Assembly (NCBI GenBank): GCA_017439085.1
Contig: JAFRTU010000015.1
Location: forward strand, 1 to 64,000
Length of the DNA: 64,000 nucleotides
Direction: 5' to 3'
Source of the DNA: Clostridia bacterium
Lineage (GTDB): Bacteria; Bacillota; Clostridia; Christensenellales; Christensenellaceae
Positions 18,832 through 28,636 of the stretch are shown in pieces. Numbering within the stretch: position 1 is the first letter of the stretch; each line of letters opens with the position of its first letter. The translations under genes and the position numbers were made by a program. A model generated the notes under the pieces. The model ran no database searches. It was not told where the DNA came from and saw only the letters and a program-made list of their open reading frames with translations.

Positions 18832-20268
18832 ATGAGATTATTCGAACTAATAAAGGATCTTGACTGTACTTCAACAGTTGACAGAGATATAGAGATAACA
18901 GGACTCGCCTATGACTCCAGAAAAGTCAGAAATGGGGATCTGTTCTTCTGTATACGGGGTGTTTCGACCGATGGGCACAAGTATGCTCCTTCAGCAGTAG
19001 AGAACGGAGCTGTATGTCTTATGGTATCCGAAAAACTGGATATAGACATTCCTCAGATAGTCGTTAAGGATGACAGGAAGGCCATGGCCCTTATATCAAA
19101 GAGGTTTTATAGGTGTCCCTCAGACGACATGCTGATGGTAGGTATCACCGGGACGAGCGGAAAGACCTCATCAACATATATGATGAAATCGGTCCTCGAA
19201 GAGGCGGGCTACAATACCGGTCTTATCGGAACGGTGCATATACAGTATAACGATATGGACATACCGTCAGAGCATACCACCCCGGAATCGATGGATCTTC
19301 AGAAGATCCTATCCGATATGAGAGATGCAGGAGTAAAGGCAGTGGTTATGGAAGTATCATCACACTCTCTGTATCTCGACAGGGTATACGGTATAAGGTA
19401 TCAGGGAGCCATGTTCACGAATCTCTCTCAGGATCATCTGGATTTCCACGGAGATTTTGAAAGCTATTTCAGGGCAAAAGAGATACTGTTCCATGTTTCA
19501 GATTCCTGTGCGGTCAATGCTGATGACGAATACGGAAGGAGACTCAGCAGGACTGCAGAGGGAAAGCTTCTGACCTATGGAACAGAACGAGGAGCAGATG
19601 TGAGAGCATCCGGGATCGAGTTATATACCGATCACAGCATATTTGATCTGGAATATGATGGAGAACAGAGAAGGGTGAGAGTGGGAATGCCCGGAGCATT
19701 CATGGTCTCCAACAGTCTCGGGGTCATAGCACTGTCCCTGGCAATGGGAATCGACATTGAAACTGTTATAAGAGGATTAGAAAAAGTCAATCATGTACCC
19801 GGGAGAGTGGAGAATCTCGACACTCAGGGAAGAAATTTCAGTATAGTACTTGATTACTGTCACAAGCCGGAAGCTCTTGAGAAGGTGCTTACCATGCTCA
19901 AGGGCTATGCAAAGGGCAGAGTCGTATGTGTCTTCGGATGCGGAGGTAACAGAGACAGTCTGAAAAGACCTCTCATGGGAAAGATCTCCGAGGACATAGC
20001 AGATTTCACGATAGTTACTTCGGATAATCCGAGATTTGAGGATCCCGAAGCGATAATAAAGGATATCACCGCAGGTATGGAAAAGGACAATCATATGGTC
20101 ATAACCGACAGGAGAGAGGCCATAAAATATGCTATCCACAATGCCCTTAAGGACGATGTTATTCTGCTTGCGGGAAAAGGTCACGAGGATTATCAGGAGA
20201 TAAAAGGAGTACATTATCCCTTTGATGAGAAAGTGATCGTTAAAGAGATCCTTGACAGCATGAATTAA
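18832..20268 (+). CDS. murE: UDP-MurNAc-tripeptide synthetase
   Basis: Cytoplasmic ligase adding the third residue to UDP-MurNAc-L-Ala-D-Glu. 478 residues with N-terminal, central ATPase and C-terminal ligase domains. The P-loop is GTSGKTS at about 107-113. The C-terminal specificity motif DNPR (398-401) is the signature of meso-diaminopimelate-adding enzymes, so the wall is probably DAP type. It starts 8 bases after the PBP stop. murF, its usual neighbour, does not follow. Confidence 0.95.
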   Translation: MRLFELIKDLDCTSTVDRDIEITGLAYDSRKVRNGDLFFCIRGVSTDGHKYAPSAVENGAVCLMVSEKLDIDIPQIVVKDDRKAMALISKRFYRCPSDDMLMVGITGTSGKTSSTYMMKSVLEEAGYNTGLIGTVHIQYNDMDIPSEHTTPESMDLQKILSDMRDAGVKAVVMEVSSHSLYLDRVYGIRYQGAMFTNLSQDHLDFHGDFESYFRAKEILFHVSDSCAVNADDEYGRRLSRTAEGKLLTYGTERGADVRASGIELYTDHSIFDLEYDGEQRRVRVGMPGAFMVSNSLGVIALSLAMGIDIETVIRGLEKVNHVPGRVENLDTQGRNFSIVLDYCHKPEALEKVLTMLKGYAKGRVVCVFGCGGNRDSLKRPLMGKISEDIADFTIVTSDNPRFEDPEAIIKDITAGMEKDNHMVITDRREAIKYAIHNALKDDVILLAGKGHEDYQEIKGVHYPFDEKVIVKEILDSMN

Positions 20269-20281
20269 AGAGGTGGTCCAA

Positions 20282-21262
20282 ATGGACATATTACAGGAGA
20301 TCAGTCTGGTTTTCATATCGGTCATGGCATCTTTCGCACTGGCCCTCATACTCGGAAAGATATTCATCCCGTTGCTTCACAGGATGAAATTCGGTCAGCC
20401 TGTCAGGGATGACGGGCCGCAGACCCATCTTAAGAAACAGGGCACTCCCACCATGGGAGGCATGTTCATAGCCATAGCCATGGTGATAGCCTGTCTCATT
20501 TTTTCGGGAAAGTGCAGCGAAGAGCTTTGGGCAATGATGGCAGCAAGCCTTTTGTTTGCGGTCATAGGACTTATAGACGACCTTAAGAAGATAAGGGAAC
20601 ATAATTCGAAGGGTATAAGGGCATGGCAGAAGATAGCCCTCCAGCTGATATTCGGTTCATTATGTGCAGTATATGCATATATGAATTATGGCAGTGACAT
20701 ATATATCCCGTTCCTTGGGAAGACCGTTGAGATGGGATGGGCATTTATACCGTTCTGTGTCGTTTTCATGATAGCCTTTACCAATAGCGTGAACCTGACA
20801 GACGGTCTGGACGGACTTGCCGCAAGCGTTACAGGCATTAATGCTTTATATTATGCACTGATGTTCATTCTGTTCGCATCAGTAGGACATAACACGGACG
20901 GGTCCATCTTTTCGGGCATACTGCTCGGAAGCATAATGGGATATCTGATATATAATTCATATCCTTCAAAGGTCATGATGGGAGATGTGGGATCTTTCCT
21001 GCTTGGAGGAGCGCTCTCATCCCTTGCGATAATCTCAAAGACAGAGCTCCTCGTACCGATCTCGGGAATCATGTTTGTGCTTTCAAGCGTTTCAGTCATA
21101 CTCCAGGTGGGAAGTTATAAACTGAGACACAAGAGGATATTCAAGATGGCTCCGCTGCATCACCATTTTGAACTTATGGGTTATTCCGAGACCAATATAG
21201 TTACGGCATATACCGTCATAACGGGGATAGCCGTGATGGCAGCATTATTATGGATAAAGTGA
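20282..21262 (+). CDS. mraY: Phospho-MurNAc-pentapeptide transferase
   Basis: Integral membrane enzyme forming lipid I from UDP-MurNAc-pentapeptide and undecaprenyl phosphate. ATG 20282 is chosen because AGAGGTGG (20270-20277) lies just upstream; the GTG at 20273 belongs to that site. 326 residues, about ten transmembrane helices. The motif TPTMGG (about 59-64), the Asp pair after LLFAVIGLIDD, NSVNLTDGLDGL (about 166-177), and the HHHFE motif near the C-terminus are all intact. Confidence 0.96.
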   Translation: MDILQEISLVFISVMASFALALILGKIFIPLLHRMKFGQPVRDDGPQTHLKKQGTPTMGGMFIAIAMVIACLIFSGKCSEELWAMMAASLLFAVIGLIDDLKKIREHNSKGIRAWQKIALQLIFGSLCAVYAYMNYGSDIYIPFLGKTVEMGWAFIPFCVVFMIAFTNSVNLTDGLDGLAASVTGINALYYALMFILFASVGHNTDGSIFSGILLGSIMGYLIYNSYPSKVMMGDVGSFLLGGALSSLAIISKTELLVPISGIMFVLSSVSVILQVGSYKLRHKRIFKMAPLHHHFELMGYSETNIVTAYTVITGIAVMAALLWIK

Positions 21263-21266
21263 GAAT

Positions 21267-22643
21267 ATGATTATGGAATACAGAGACAATTATCAGGGTA
21301 AGAACGTTCTGGTCGTAGGAATGGCGAGGAGCGGTATCTCTTCGGCAAAACTTCTTCTGAAACTTGGGGCAAACGTGGCTCTTTATGACAGAAAGACCAG
21401 AGAAGAACTGAATAACGATAAAGTAAACTATCTTATTGATGAAAAGGGAGTAAAGGACCTGCTTGGAGTTTCTGCTGAAGAGGCTGAAACATGGGCTGAT
21501 GAGATGGTCCTGAGTCCCGGAGTCCCGATTAGACAGCCGTTGATAGAAGAAGCAAAGGCTCACGGGAAGCGTGTGATAGCCGAGATCGAGCTTGGTTACG
21601 AAGTTGCAAAATGCCCGATAATCGGTATCGGGGGGACAAACGGAAAGACCACGACGACTTCTCTGACCGGAGAGATCTTCAAGAATGCCGGCAAGAACAC
21701 GTTCGTACTCGGAAACATCGGGCTTCCACTTACAGAGCATGCATATGAGGCAAAGGAAACGGACTATATCGTAGCCGAGATAGCCGCTCTTCAGTTGGAG
21801 ACAACTGAACATTTCAGACCGAAGGCATTTGCACTGCTGAACATCACCGTAGATCATCTGGACAGATTCGGAACGATGGAGTATTACACAGAATGCAAGA
21901 TGAAGGCCTTCCAGAACCAGACAAGAGATGATATCGCAATACTCAATATAGATGATCCGATAACCCTTTCTCAGATCCATAAGATAAAGAGCAAGCTCAT
22001 GATGTTCTCAAGAAGGCATGAGGTCGATGAAGGTGCTTTCGTAAGGGACGGCATGATAGTTTTCCGCATGAACGGAAGAGAAAGCGAAGTATGCAGGACT
22101 GATGAGGTTCGCATACCCGGAAATCACAACCTCGAGAATGCACTTGCCGCTGTTTGCCTTTCAATGTGCATGGGCATCTCGGCAAATGTGGTTGCATATA
22201 CTCTTAAGACGTTTGCAGGAGTGGAGCACAGGATCGAATTCGTAAGGGAAGTGAACGGAATTAGATTTATAAATGACTCTAAGGGCACGAATCCGGACTC
22301 AACCATCAAGGCTATAGAGACCATGACGGGCCCTACGGTCCTCATTCTCGGAGGATATGACAAGCATATATCTTTTGATGATATGTTTGATCATTTTACA
22401 GACAACATAAAGGATATCGTCATACTTGGGGCGGTCAAGGATCAGCTTGTAGATACAGCCGAAAGGAAAGGCTTCAGGAACTATCACGTAGTCGACACGT
22501 TTGAGGAAGCGGTAAAGAAAGCATATTCACTGTCAGCTGCAGAAGGAACTGTGCTTCTGTCGCCCGCGTGTGCAAGCTGGGATATGTTCGACAACTTTGA
22601 ACAGAGAGGCGAGATATTCAAGAATATCGTAAAAGCTCTGTAA
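21267..22643 (+). CDS. murD: UDP-MurNAc-L-alanine:D-glutamate ligase
   Basis: Adds D-Glu to UDP-MurNAc-L-Ala. 458 residues. The Rossmann-like N-terminal domain starts VLVVGMARSGIS. The P-loop GGTNGKT is at about 122-128, with the ligase C-terminal domain from about 305 and the family end motif LLSPACASWDMFDNFEQRG (about 430-448). It lies between mraY and ftsW in usual order. A second in-frame ATG is two codons downstream. Confidence 0.96.
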   Translation: MIMEYRDNYQGKNVLVVGMARSGISSAKLLLKLGANVALYDRKTREELNNDKVNYLIDEKGVKDLLGVSAEEAETWADEMVLSPGVPIRQPLIEEAKAHGKRVIAEIELGYEVAKCPIIGIGGTNGKTTTTSLTGEIFKNAGKNTFVLGNIGLPLTEHAYEAKETDYIVAEIAALQLETTEHFRPKAFALLNITVDHLDRFGTMEYYTECKMKAFQNQTRDDIAILNIDDPITLSQIHKIKSKLMMFSRRHEVDEGAFVRDGMIVFRMNGRESEVCRTDEVRIPGNHNLENALAAVCLSMCMGISANVVAYTLKTFAGVEHRIEFVREVNGIRFINDSKGTNPDSTIKAIETMTGPTVLILGGYDKHISFDDMFDHFTDNIKDIVILGAVKDQLVDTAERKGFRNYHVVDTFEEAVKKAYSLSAAEGTVLLSPACASWDMFDNFEQRGEIFKNIVKAL

Positions 22644-22656
22644 CAGGGAGATACGG

Positions 22657-23997
22657 ATGGGAAAGGTAATAAGGATGAGGGAGCCTGAAAGAAGGCCCTC
22701 AAGAAACAGGATAAGACAGGAATCGAGAGTCGTTGAAGTCGAGCAACGTGTGGAATACACGAAATCGATCGACTACGTATCCCTCGTTCTTGTTGCGCTC
22801 CTCGTTGCCTTCGGACTCATCATGGTATATTCATCCAGTTACTATGTTTCCCAGATAAGAGGCGAATCTCAGGCGTATTATTTCATCAAGCAGATAATCT
22901 CCGCATTCATTGGAGCAGTGCTGATGATAATACTCTCAAATTTCGACTATCATAACTTTATAGCATTCTCGTATGACAGAAATAAGCTTGCAAACGGCTA
23001 TTACAGAAGAAGACCTGTCTTACAGAAACCATATATCTGGGCTCTCATAGGTGCTGCAGTTTCCCTTTTCCTTGTATACACTCCGATAGGGATGTCCGTC
23101 AACGGATCGAGAAGATGGATCAACCTGGGAATAAGCATACAGCCTTCCGAGATAGTGAAGATAGGAATGATCATTTTTATATCCGGATCACTGGCAGAGT
23201 TTCCGACGAGAATCATGAGATTCTGGGACGGCCTCGTATATCCGTACCTTACGGTGCTCCTTCTTCTCTGTGCTGTCATATTCTTCCAGCCGAACTTCAG
23301 TGCTATAGTCTGTATCTCCATCATAGTCATGTGCATGCTCTGGATCGGCGGAATGAGGGCAAGCCATTTCACGATAATAATCGTAGTAGGCATCATAGGA
23401 GGAGTGTTCTTCCTGCTGATGAAAGACTACAGAGTTCAGAGGATAGAGGACCTCGTCAATCCGTATAACAGCTGGCAGCTCAAACAGTCATTGTATTCGA
23501 TAGGAGCAGGCGGCATATTCGGAAGGGGACTTGGAAACAGTATGCAGAAACTGCTGTATCTGCCTTACAGGGAGTCTGACTTCATATTTGCGATAATAGC
23601 GGAAGAGACCGGCCTTGTCGGATGTCTCATCCTTATAATCCTGTTTGCACTTCTGATCTGGAGGGGAGTCATGATATCCATGAACGCACCTGACAGACAG
23701 GGGATGATACTTGCGACCGGCGTCACGGCCACAATGGCCATTCAGGTTGTCATCAACATAATGGTCAATATAGGACTCTGCCCGCCTACGGGCGTCGTCC
23801 TCCCGTTTATCAGTTACGGAGGTTCCAGCGTTGTCATATTCATGGCACTTATGGGACTCCTGCTTAATGTGTCAAAGCAGACCAATCTGTCGGTAGTGAG
23901 AGCCAGGAACAAGATACCGTTCTATCTTGAGATACCTTCGGATGACAAGAGCGGCAGGAAATACAACATAGAGAAGAAAAAGAAAAAGAGAAGATAA
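22657..23997 (+). CDS. ftsW: SEDS peptidoglycan glycosyltransferase FtsW
   Basis: Polytopic lipid II polymerase of the septum. 446 residues: charged cytoplasmic N-terminus (about 1-38), then about ten transmembrane helices and a very basic tail. The SEDS hallmarks are present: NGSRRWINLG (about 149-158), the YRESDFIFAIIAEE segment (about 306-319), and PFISYGGSS (about 386-394). SEDS enzymes normally work with a catalytic class B PBP; the PBP encoded in this cluster looks inactive. Last gene of the mra operon. Confidence 0.93.
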   Translation: MGKVIRMREPERRPSRNRIRQESRVVEVEQRVEYTKSIDYVSLVLVALLVAFGLIMVYSSSYYVSQIRGESQAYYFIKQIISAFIGAVLMIILSNFDYHNFIAFSYDRNKLANGYYRRRPVLQKPYIWALIGAAVSLFLVYTPIGMSVNGSRRWINLGISIQPSEIVKIGMIIFISGSLAEFPTRIMRFWDGLVYPYLTVLLLLCAVIFFQPNFSAIVCISIIVMCMLWIGGMRASHFTIIIVVGIIGGVFFLLMKDYRVQRIEDLVNPYNSWQLKQSLYSIGAGGIFGRGLGNSMQKLLYLPYRESDFIFAIIAEETGLVGCLILIILFALLIWRGVMISMNAPDRQGMILATGVTATMAIQVVINIMVNIGLCPPTGVVLPFISYGGSSVVIFMALMGLLLNVSKQTNLSVVRARNKIPFYLEIPSDDKSGRKYNIEKKKKKRR

Positions 23998-24015
23998 ATG
24001 TTATATTAAAATGAT

Positions 24016-24050
24016 CGGCGGGGCAACATACTGCTCCGCCGGTTTCTTTA
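24016..24050. terminator. Shared terminator between ftsW and the convergent topoisomerase operon
   Basis: CGGCGGGGCA (24016-24025) pairs with TGCTCCGCCG (24032-24041), 10 bp with one G-U, loop of six. A T-rich stretch follows on the plus side and an A-rich stretch precedes it, so it can serve both convergent transcripts. Confidence 0.65.
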
Positions 24051-24065
24051 TTATATCCTGAAATA

Positions 24066-26477
24066 TCAGATTATCACGATCTGGACTATGTTCTCTCCAC
24101 CCATGACGGGTACGAGCTGTATGCCCGATGTTACTTTGTCATCAGGAGCTATCTTGGATGAAGGGATCTGATGGATGAGATCGAGATCAGTCTTCATCTC
24201 AAACATGACGGTCTTGTCTATATAGTAAGCACCTGCGATATAAGCGCCGTTCGAACCGTCTTTGTTCCAGAGAATGATCTTGACTCCTTTTCCGTTCCTG
24301 TTCTGTTTCGGTATTGAGACTATGGAGGCCTGCCTCGTGAATCCCTCGTTTGTGAAACAGATCACATTTCCCTGGTTTCCGGTCTGGTATGCGGAGATGA
24401 CTTTGTCATCCTTCGCCAGTGTTATCGCTCCGACTCCCTTTGCGTTCTTTCCCTGTGAACTGATATCGTTTTTGTCAAATCTGATGGCCATTCCCTTGAG
24501 AGTGAAGAGAGTCATACAGTCACAGGACTGATCATCTTCCTGAATATAAATCAGACTGTCTCCTTCATCAAGTCCGCAGGCATTCATCTTGGCCTTTCTT
24601 CCGGCAAAAGCGCTGATCTCTGTGCGTTTGATCTTGCCCTGAGAGGTTACGAAGATGAGATCGCCTTTTTCTGCAGGCTTGGAGATGAATATGATGGTCT
24701 CTCCCTTTGTGACTCCTGCAACTATGGAACTAAGCTGGCTGCCGCTGTCCCTGTATTTTCCTTCCTTTATGGATTCGGTGGAGATATTGAATACATTTCC
24801 GAGATCCGTGAACAGCCAAAGTCTGTCATCGGTCTCCGTCTCTATGATCTCCTTTGGAAGGTTCTTGAAGTCCACGTCGGTTATATCCGTGCTTCTGGCG
24901 AGGAGCTTTCTCGTGATCCTCTTGAGGTTTCCGCCCCTTGTAAGGATTACGGCATAATCTTCCTTCACCTTGAACTCGTTCTCATCGATGAATATCTCTC
25001 CTGTATCCGAGGTGAGCTTTGTCCTTCTCGGGATACCGTACTTTGCGGCGATCTTTCCCATTTCGCTTATGATGAGGTCCTCAAGGAGAGCCTTTGAGTG
25101 GAGGATGGAATTTATCTCCTGAAGCTTCTGATAGAGCTCGTCATATTCCTGTTCGAGAGTAATGACCTCAAGTTTTGTGAGTCTTGCAAGACGGAGGTCC
25201 AGAATGGCCTGAGCCTGTACTCCCGTTATGTTGAGCTTCTTCATGAGGTTTAGCCTTGCTTCGCGGGCATTCTCGGAATTTCTGACTATCTTTATGACTT
25301 CATCGATGTTTATGACTGCCTGAATGAGTCCCTCCAGCTTATGGGAACGTTCCTCGAAAGCCTCCTTATCGAACTGGAGCCTGTTTCTTACCACGGTCTT
25401 CTGATGCTCTATATAGTAGTCGAGAAGTGAGAGAAGTCCGAGGGTCTTAGGCTGTCCGTCAGCTATGGCGACCATGTTGATACCATACGATATCTGAAGG
25501 TCTGAATACTTGTACAGGCAGTCAAGGATCTTCTGCGGATCGGCACCGTTCCTGAGCTCTATGGTAGCCCTTATTCCGGTCCTGTCGGTCTCGCTCCTGA
25601 TGTCGGAGATCCCGGAGAACATGTCTTTTCTTGTCTCGCGGAGGGATTCTATCTTTTTCAGCATGGCAGCTTCCCTGATCTCATACGGCAGTTCGGTGAT
25701 GACGATTGAGTTCTTTCCGTTCTTGCCTTTCTCGATCTCGACCTTTGCCCTGATGGTGATCTTTCCCTTCCCGGTCTCGTAAGCTTCCTTAAGCCCGTCT
25801 CCTGCCATGAGGATGCCTCCGGTCGGGAAATCAGGTCCCTTTATGAATTTCATTATGTCTTTGAGAGAGGACTTCGGGTGCTTTATCCTGTAGCATACTC
25901 CATTGATCACCTCTTTGAGGTTGTGAGGAGGTATATTCGTGGCAAGGCCTACGGCGATGCCGGTGGCTCCGTTGACGAGAAGGTTAGGGAACCTGCTTGG
26001 CAATATCACAGGCTCACGGAGGGAGTCATCGAAGTTGAGCTGGAACGGAACAGTGTCCTTGTCCAGATCTCTTAGCATCTCCAATGCGATGGGGGAGAGC
26101 CTGGCTTCCGTATAACGCATTGCAGCCGGTCCGTCTCCGTCTATTGAGCCGAAGTTTCCCTGACCGTCTATGAGGGTCGCACCCATGGAAAAATCCTGTG
26201 CCATCCTGGCAAGAGCTTCATATATGCTCGAGTCGCCGTGAGGATGGTATTTTCCCATGGTGTCTCCGACTATCCTCGCACATTTCTTGTGGCCGGATGT
26301 CGGGAGTATCTGCATCTCATACATCGAATAGAGGATATGCCTCTGAACTGGTTTCAAGCCGTCTTCGACCCTCGGTATGGCACGCTCCAGGATGACGTAT
26401 TCGGCATAGGGCATGAAACTGTCATGCATCACGTCTTCGAGCGGCGCTCTCAGGATATTCTTTATCTCTTCTTTCAT
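24066..26477 (-). CDS. Type IIA topoisomerase subunit A, ParC/GyrA family
   Basis: DNA-cleaving subunit of a type II topoisomerase. 803 residues. The N-terminal winged-helix core contains HPHGDSSIYEALARMAQ (about 78-94) and the active-site Tyr122 in MRYTEAR. A coiled-coil and C-gate region follow (about 340-490), then a beta-pinwheel C-terminal domain (about 500-800). I see no clear QRRGGKG GyrA box; the nearest is QNRNGKG (about 710-716), in a position where GyrA-like repeats have related sequence. Absence of the box and pairing with a ParE-like B subunit away from dnaA/recF favour topoisomerase IV (parC), but a second gyrase cannot be excluded. It starts 20 bases after the B-subunit stop. 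Confidence 0.85.
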   Translation of the reverse strand: MKEEIKNILRAPLEDVMHDSFMPYAEYVILERAIPRVEDGLKPVQRHILYSMYEMQILPTSGHKKCARIVGDTMGKYHPHGDSSIYEALARMAQDFSMGATLIDGQGNFGSIDGDGPAAMRYTEARLSPIALEMLRDLDKDTVPFQLNFDDSLREPVILPSRFPNLLVNGATGIAVGLATNIPPHNLKEVINGVCYRIKHPKSSLKDIMKFIKGPDFPTGGILMAGDGLKEAYETGKGKITIRAKVEIEKGKNGKNSIVITELPYEIREAAMLKKIESLRETRKDMFSGISDIRSETDRTGIRATIELRNGADPQKILDCLYKYSDLQISYGINMVAIADGQPKTLGLLSLLDYYIEHQKTVVRNRLQFDKEAFEERSHKLEGLIQAVINIDEVIKIVRNSENAREARLNLMKKLNITGVQAQAILDLRLARLTKLEVITLEQEYDELYQKLQEINSILHSKALLEDLIISEMGKIAAKYGIPRRTKLTSDTGEIFIDENEFKVKEDYAVILTRGGNLKRITRKLLARSTDITDVDFKNLPKEIIETETDDRLWLFTDLGNVFNISTESIKEGKYRDSGSQLSSIVAGVTKGETIIFISKPAEKGDLIFVTSQGKIKRTEISAFAGRKAKMNACGLDEGDSLIYIQEDDQSCDCMTLFTLKGMAIRFDKNDISSQGKNAKGVGAITLAKDDKVISAYQTGNQGNVICFTNEGFTRQASIVSIPKQNRNGKGVKIILWNKDGSNGAYIAGAYYIDKTVMFEMKTDLDLIHQIPSSKIAPDDKVTSGIQLVPVMGGENIVQIVII

Positions 26478-26497
26478 CTGTAAATCTATCTCCTAGA

Positions 26498-28444
26498 TCA
26501 GGAAATGTTTCCCTGGAAACTGTCTGTCTTGTTGAAGTTGGCGTATTCGCTTATGTATTGTCTTCTCGGATCCACGTTATCTCCCATCAGTATGGAGATG
26601 ATGTTATCACAGGCGGCTGCATCTTCAACGGTGACCTGAAGGAGGACTCTTCCGTTCGGATCCATGGTGGTCTCCCAGAGCTGGTCACTCGACATCTCTC
26701 CGAGACCCTTGTATCTCTTGACCTCTGCACCTCTTCCGAGCTCTTCCTTTGCCTTGTTGAGTTGTTTCTCCGTGTGGACCCAGAGGGTCTTGTTTCCCTT
26801 CTTGACACTATAGAGAGGAGGCTGTGCTATGAACACGTGTCCTTCGGTTATGAGTTCCCTGAAATATCTGAAAAAGAAGGTTAAGAGAATAGCTCTTATA
26901 TGAGCTCCGTCCTGATCCGCATCTGCAAGGATGATGATCTTGTGATATTTGATGTCCTCTATGCGGAAGCCCTTGTCGAACCCTGCTCCGAGGGCAGTGA
27001 TGAGGGAGCGGAACTCTTCATTCGCGAGCACCTGATCCAACCTCTTCTTTTCAACGTTCAGAGGCTTGCCTCTTAAGGGAAGTATGGCCTGGAACCTTCT
27101 GTCCCTTCCCATCTTGGCACTGCCGCCTGCACTGTCGCCCTCGACTATGAAGAGCTCATTGAGCTCAGGCTTCCTTCCCGTGCAGGAGGAGAGCTTTCCT
27201 ACAAGAGGAGCAGCATCCGCCTTAATCTTGTCTCTTGCAAGTTTCTTTGCCTTCTTGGCTGCGATCCTGGACTTGCACGCAGTGACTGCCTTCTCAGCCA
27301 TCTTGTTTGCCACGGCTGTATTGTTCAGATCTTCGAGGAAGGAAGCAAGCCCTTCGGATGTTATAGCTTCAACTGCGACTCTGGCCTCGGGATTTCCGAG
27401 CCTTGTCTTTGTCTGGCCTTCGAACTGGACTTCCTTCATCTTTACGGAGATTATGGCGCTTATGCCTTCACGGAAATCATCTCCCTCGAACACGAGTTTC
27501 TCCTTCTGTACGGAGGGGAGCTTTTTCAGAAAATCATTCATCACTTTCGTGAGCCCGGTCTTGAAGCCCGTTTCATGGGTTCCTCCTTCTCCCGTGGCTA
27601 TGTTATTGACGTATGAATAGATGTATTCCTTTTCAGAGTCGAGGTACTGGATGGCGATCTCGGCGTAGATGCCGTTCTTCTCGCCTTCAAAATGGATCGG
27701 AAGGGGATGTGCTGGATTTCTGTCCTTGTTTATCTGAACGAGATAATCGACTATTCCGCCCACGGCGTTATAGGTCACTTCCCTCATGGGCTTTTCCCTG
27801 TGGTCTCTCAGGATAATGGTGACTCCCTTTATGAGATATGAGAGCTCCTGAAGACGTCTGCTGACCCTGTCGTACTGGACGAAGATACTGTCGAAAACGG
27901 TGCTGTCGGCCATGTACGTGACCTTTGTTCCGTGCTTTTTGGTATCACCCGTTTCCCTTAAAGGATACATAGGGTGCCCGACGTACTCCTTTCCGTCCTC
28001 TTCATAGGAACGGTATTCCTGTTCATATATATGTCCGTCTCTGTAGACTTCGACCTTGAGCCATTCTGAGAGAGCGTTGACGACGCTGGCGCCGACACCG
28101 TGAAGCCCTCCGGAAAAAGCATAGTTTTCGTTATTGAATTTACCTCCGGCATGCAGCTTGTTGAATACGAGCTCCACTCCGGATACCTTGTATTCGGGAT
28201 GTATGCCAACAGGGATCCCTCTGCCGTTGTCCTCAACGGAGATGCTCCCGTCCTCAAAAAGATCCACCGTTACATGGGTGGCGTAACCGTTCGCGGCCTC
28301 ATCCATCGCATTGTCGACTATCTCCCAGAGAAGCTGGTGTATTCCTCTGGAACCTGTCGATCCGATGTACATTCCCGGTCTTTTCCTTACCGCCTCCAGA
28401 CCCTCCAGGACCTGGATGTCGGCAACAGTATATTCATGAGCCAT
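26498..28444 (-). CDS. Type IIA topoisomerase subunit B, ParE/GyrB family
   Basis: ATPase subunit partnered with the adjacent A subunit. Start ATG 28444 (MAHEYTVADIQ) is supported by GGAGGA 6 bases upstream; the open frame runs 30 codons further back through the promoter and is over-extended. 648 residues. GHKL motifs are EIVDNAMDEA (about 46-55), DNGRGIPV and GLHGVGASVVN. The TOPRIM domain has EGDSAGG and DADQDGAHIR. The usual C-terminal DPRRQYI motif is present. Tandem B-A order, away from a dnaA region, favours parE. Confidence 0.87.
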   Translation of the reverse strand: MAHEYTVADIQVLEGLEAVRKRPGMYIGSTGSRGIHQLLWEIVDNAMDEAANGYATHVTVDLFEDGSISVEDNGRGIPVGIHPEYKVSGVELVFNKLHAGGKFNNENYAFSGGLHGVGASVVNALSEWLKVEVYRDGHIYEQEYRSYEEDGKEYVGHPMYPLRETGDTKKHGTKVTYMADSTVFDSIFVQYDRVSRRLQELSYLIKGVTIILRDHREKPMREVTYNAVGGIVDYLVQINKDRNPAHPLPIHFEGEKNGIYAEIAIQYLDSEKEYIYSYVNNIATGEGGTHETGFKTGLTKVMNDFLKKLPSVQKEKLVFEGDDFREGISAIISVKMKEVQFEGQTKTRLGNPEARVAVEAITSEGLASFLEDLNNTAVANKMAEKAVTACKSRIAAKKAKKLARDKIKADAAPLVGKLSSCTGRKPELNELFIVEGDSAGGSAKMGRDRRFQAILPLRGKPLNVEKKRLDQVLANEEFRSLITALGAGFDKGFRIEDIKYHKIIILADADQDGAHIRAILLTFFFRYFRELITEGHVFIAQPPLYSVKKGNKTLWVHTEKQLNKAKEELGRGAEVKRYKGLGEMSSDQLWETTMDPNGRVLLQVTVEDAAACDNIISILMGDNVDPRRQYISEYANFNKTDSFQGNIS

Positions 28445-28478
28445 GAACATTCCTCCAACTATCATAATAAGACACTTT

Positions 28479-28508
28479 ATTATACTATATTTTGATATGG
28501 CAGTCCAA
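28479..28508 (-). promoter_or_regulatory. Promoter of the topoisomerase operon
   Basis: On the minus strand TTGGAC (28508-28503), 18 bases, TATAAT (28484-28479), with initiation near 28472 and a 28-base leader to the start codon. Confidence 0.7.
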
Positions 28509-28636
28509 ACGCATACCAAAATATGGTAGGGCATATGCTCATGAAGCTGCTGGAGGAGCTCCCCTCGCTTTTATTTTGGGCTCCGTTGATATATAATTTA
28601 CTGGATAAGACTACCCTGATTTTCAAAGGTGGATAT

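Noticed and set aside
27066-27620. 184-codon plus-strand frame opposite the topoisomerase B gene
   Set aside because: Low-complexity Ser/Leu/Pro-rich shadow of the ParE-like gene, with no supporting signals.
28445-28534. N-terminal extension of the topoisomerase B subunit
   Set aside because: It covers the operon's own -10 and -35 boxes, and a good ribosome binding site precedes ATG 28444.
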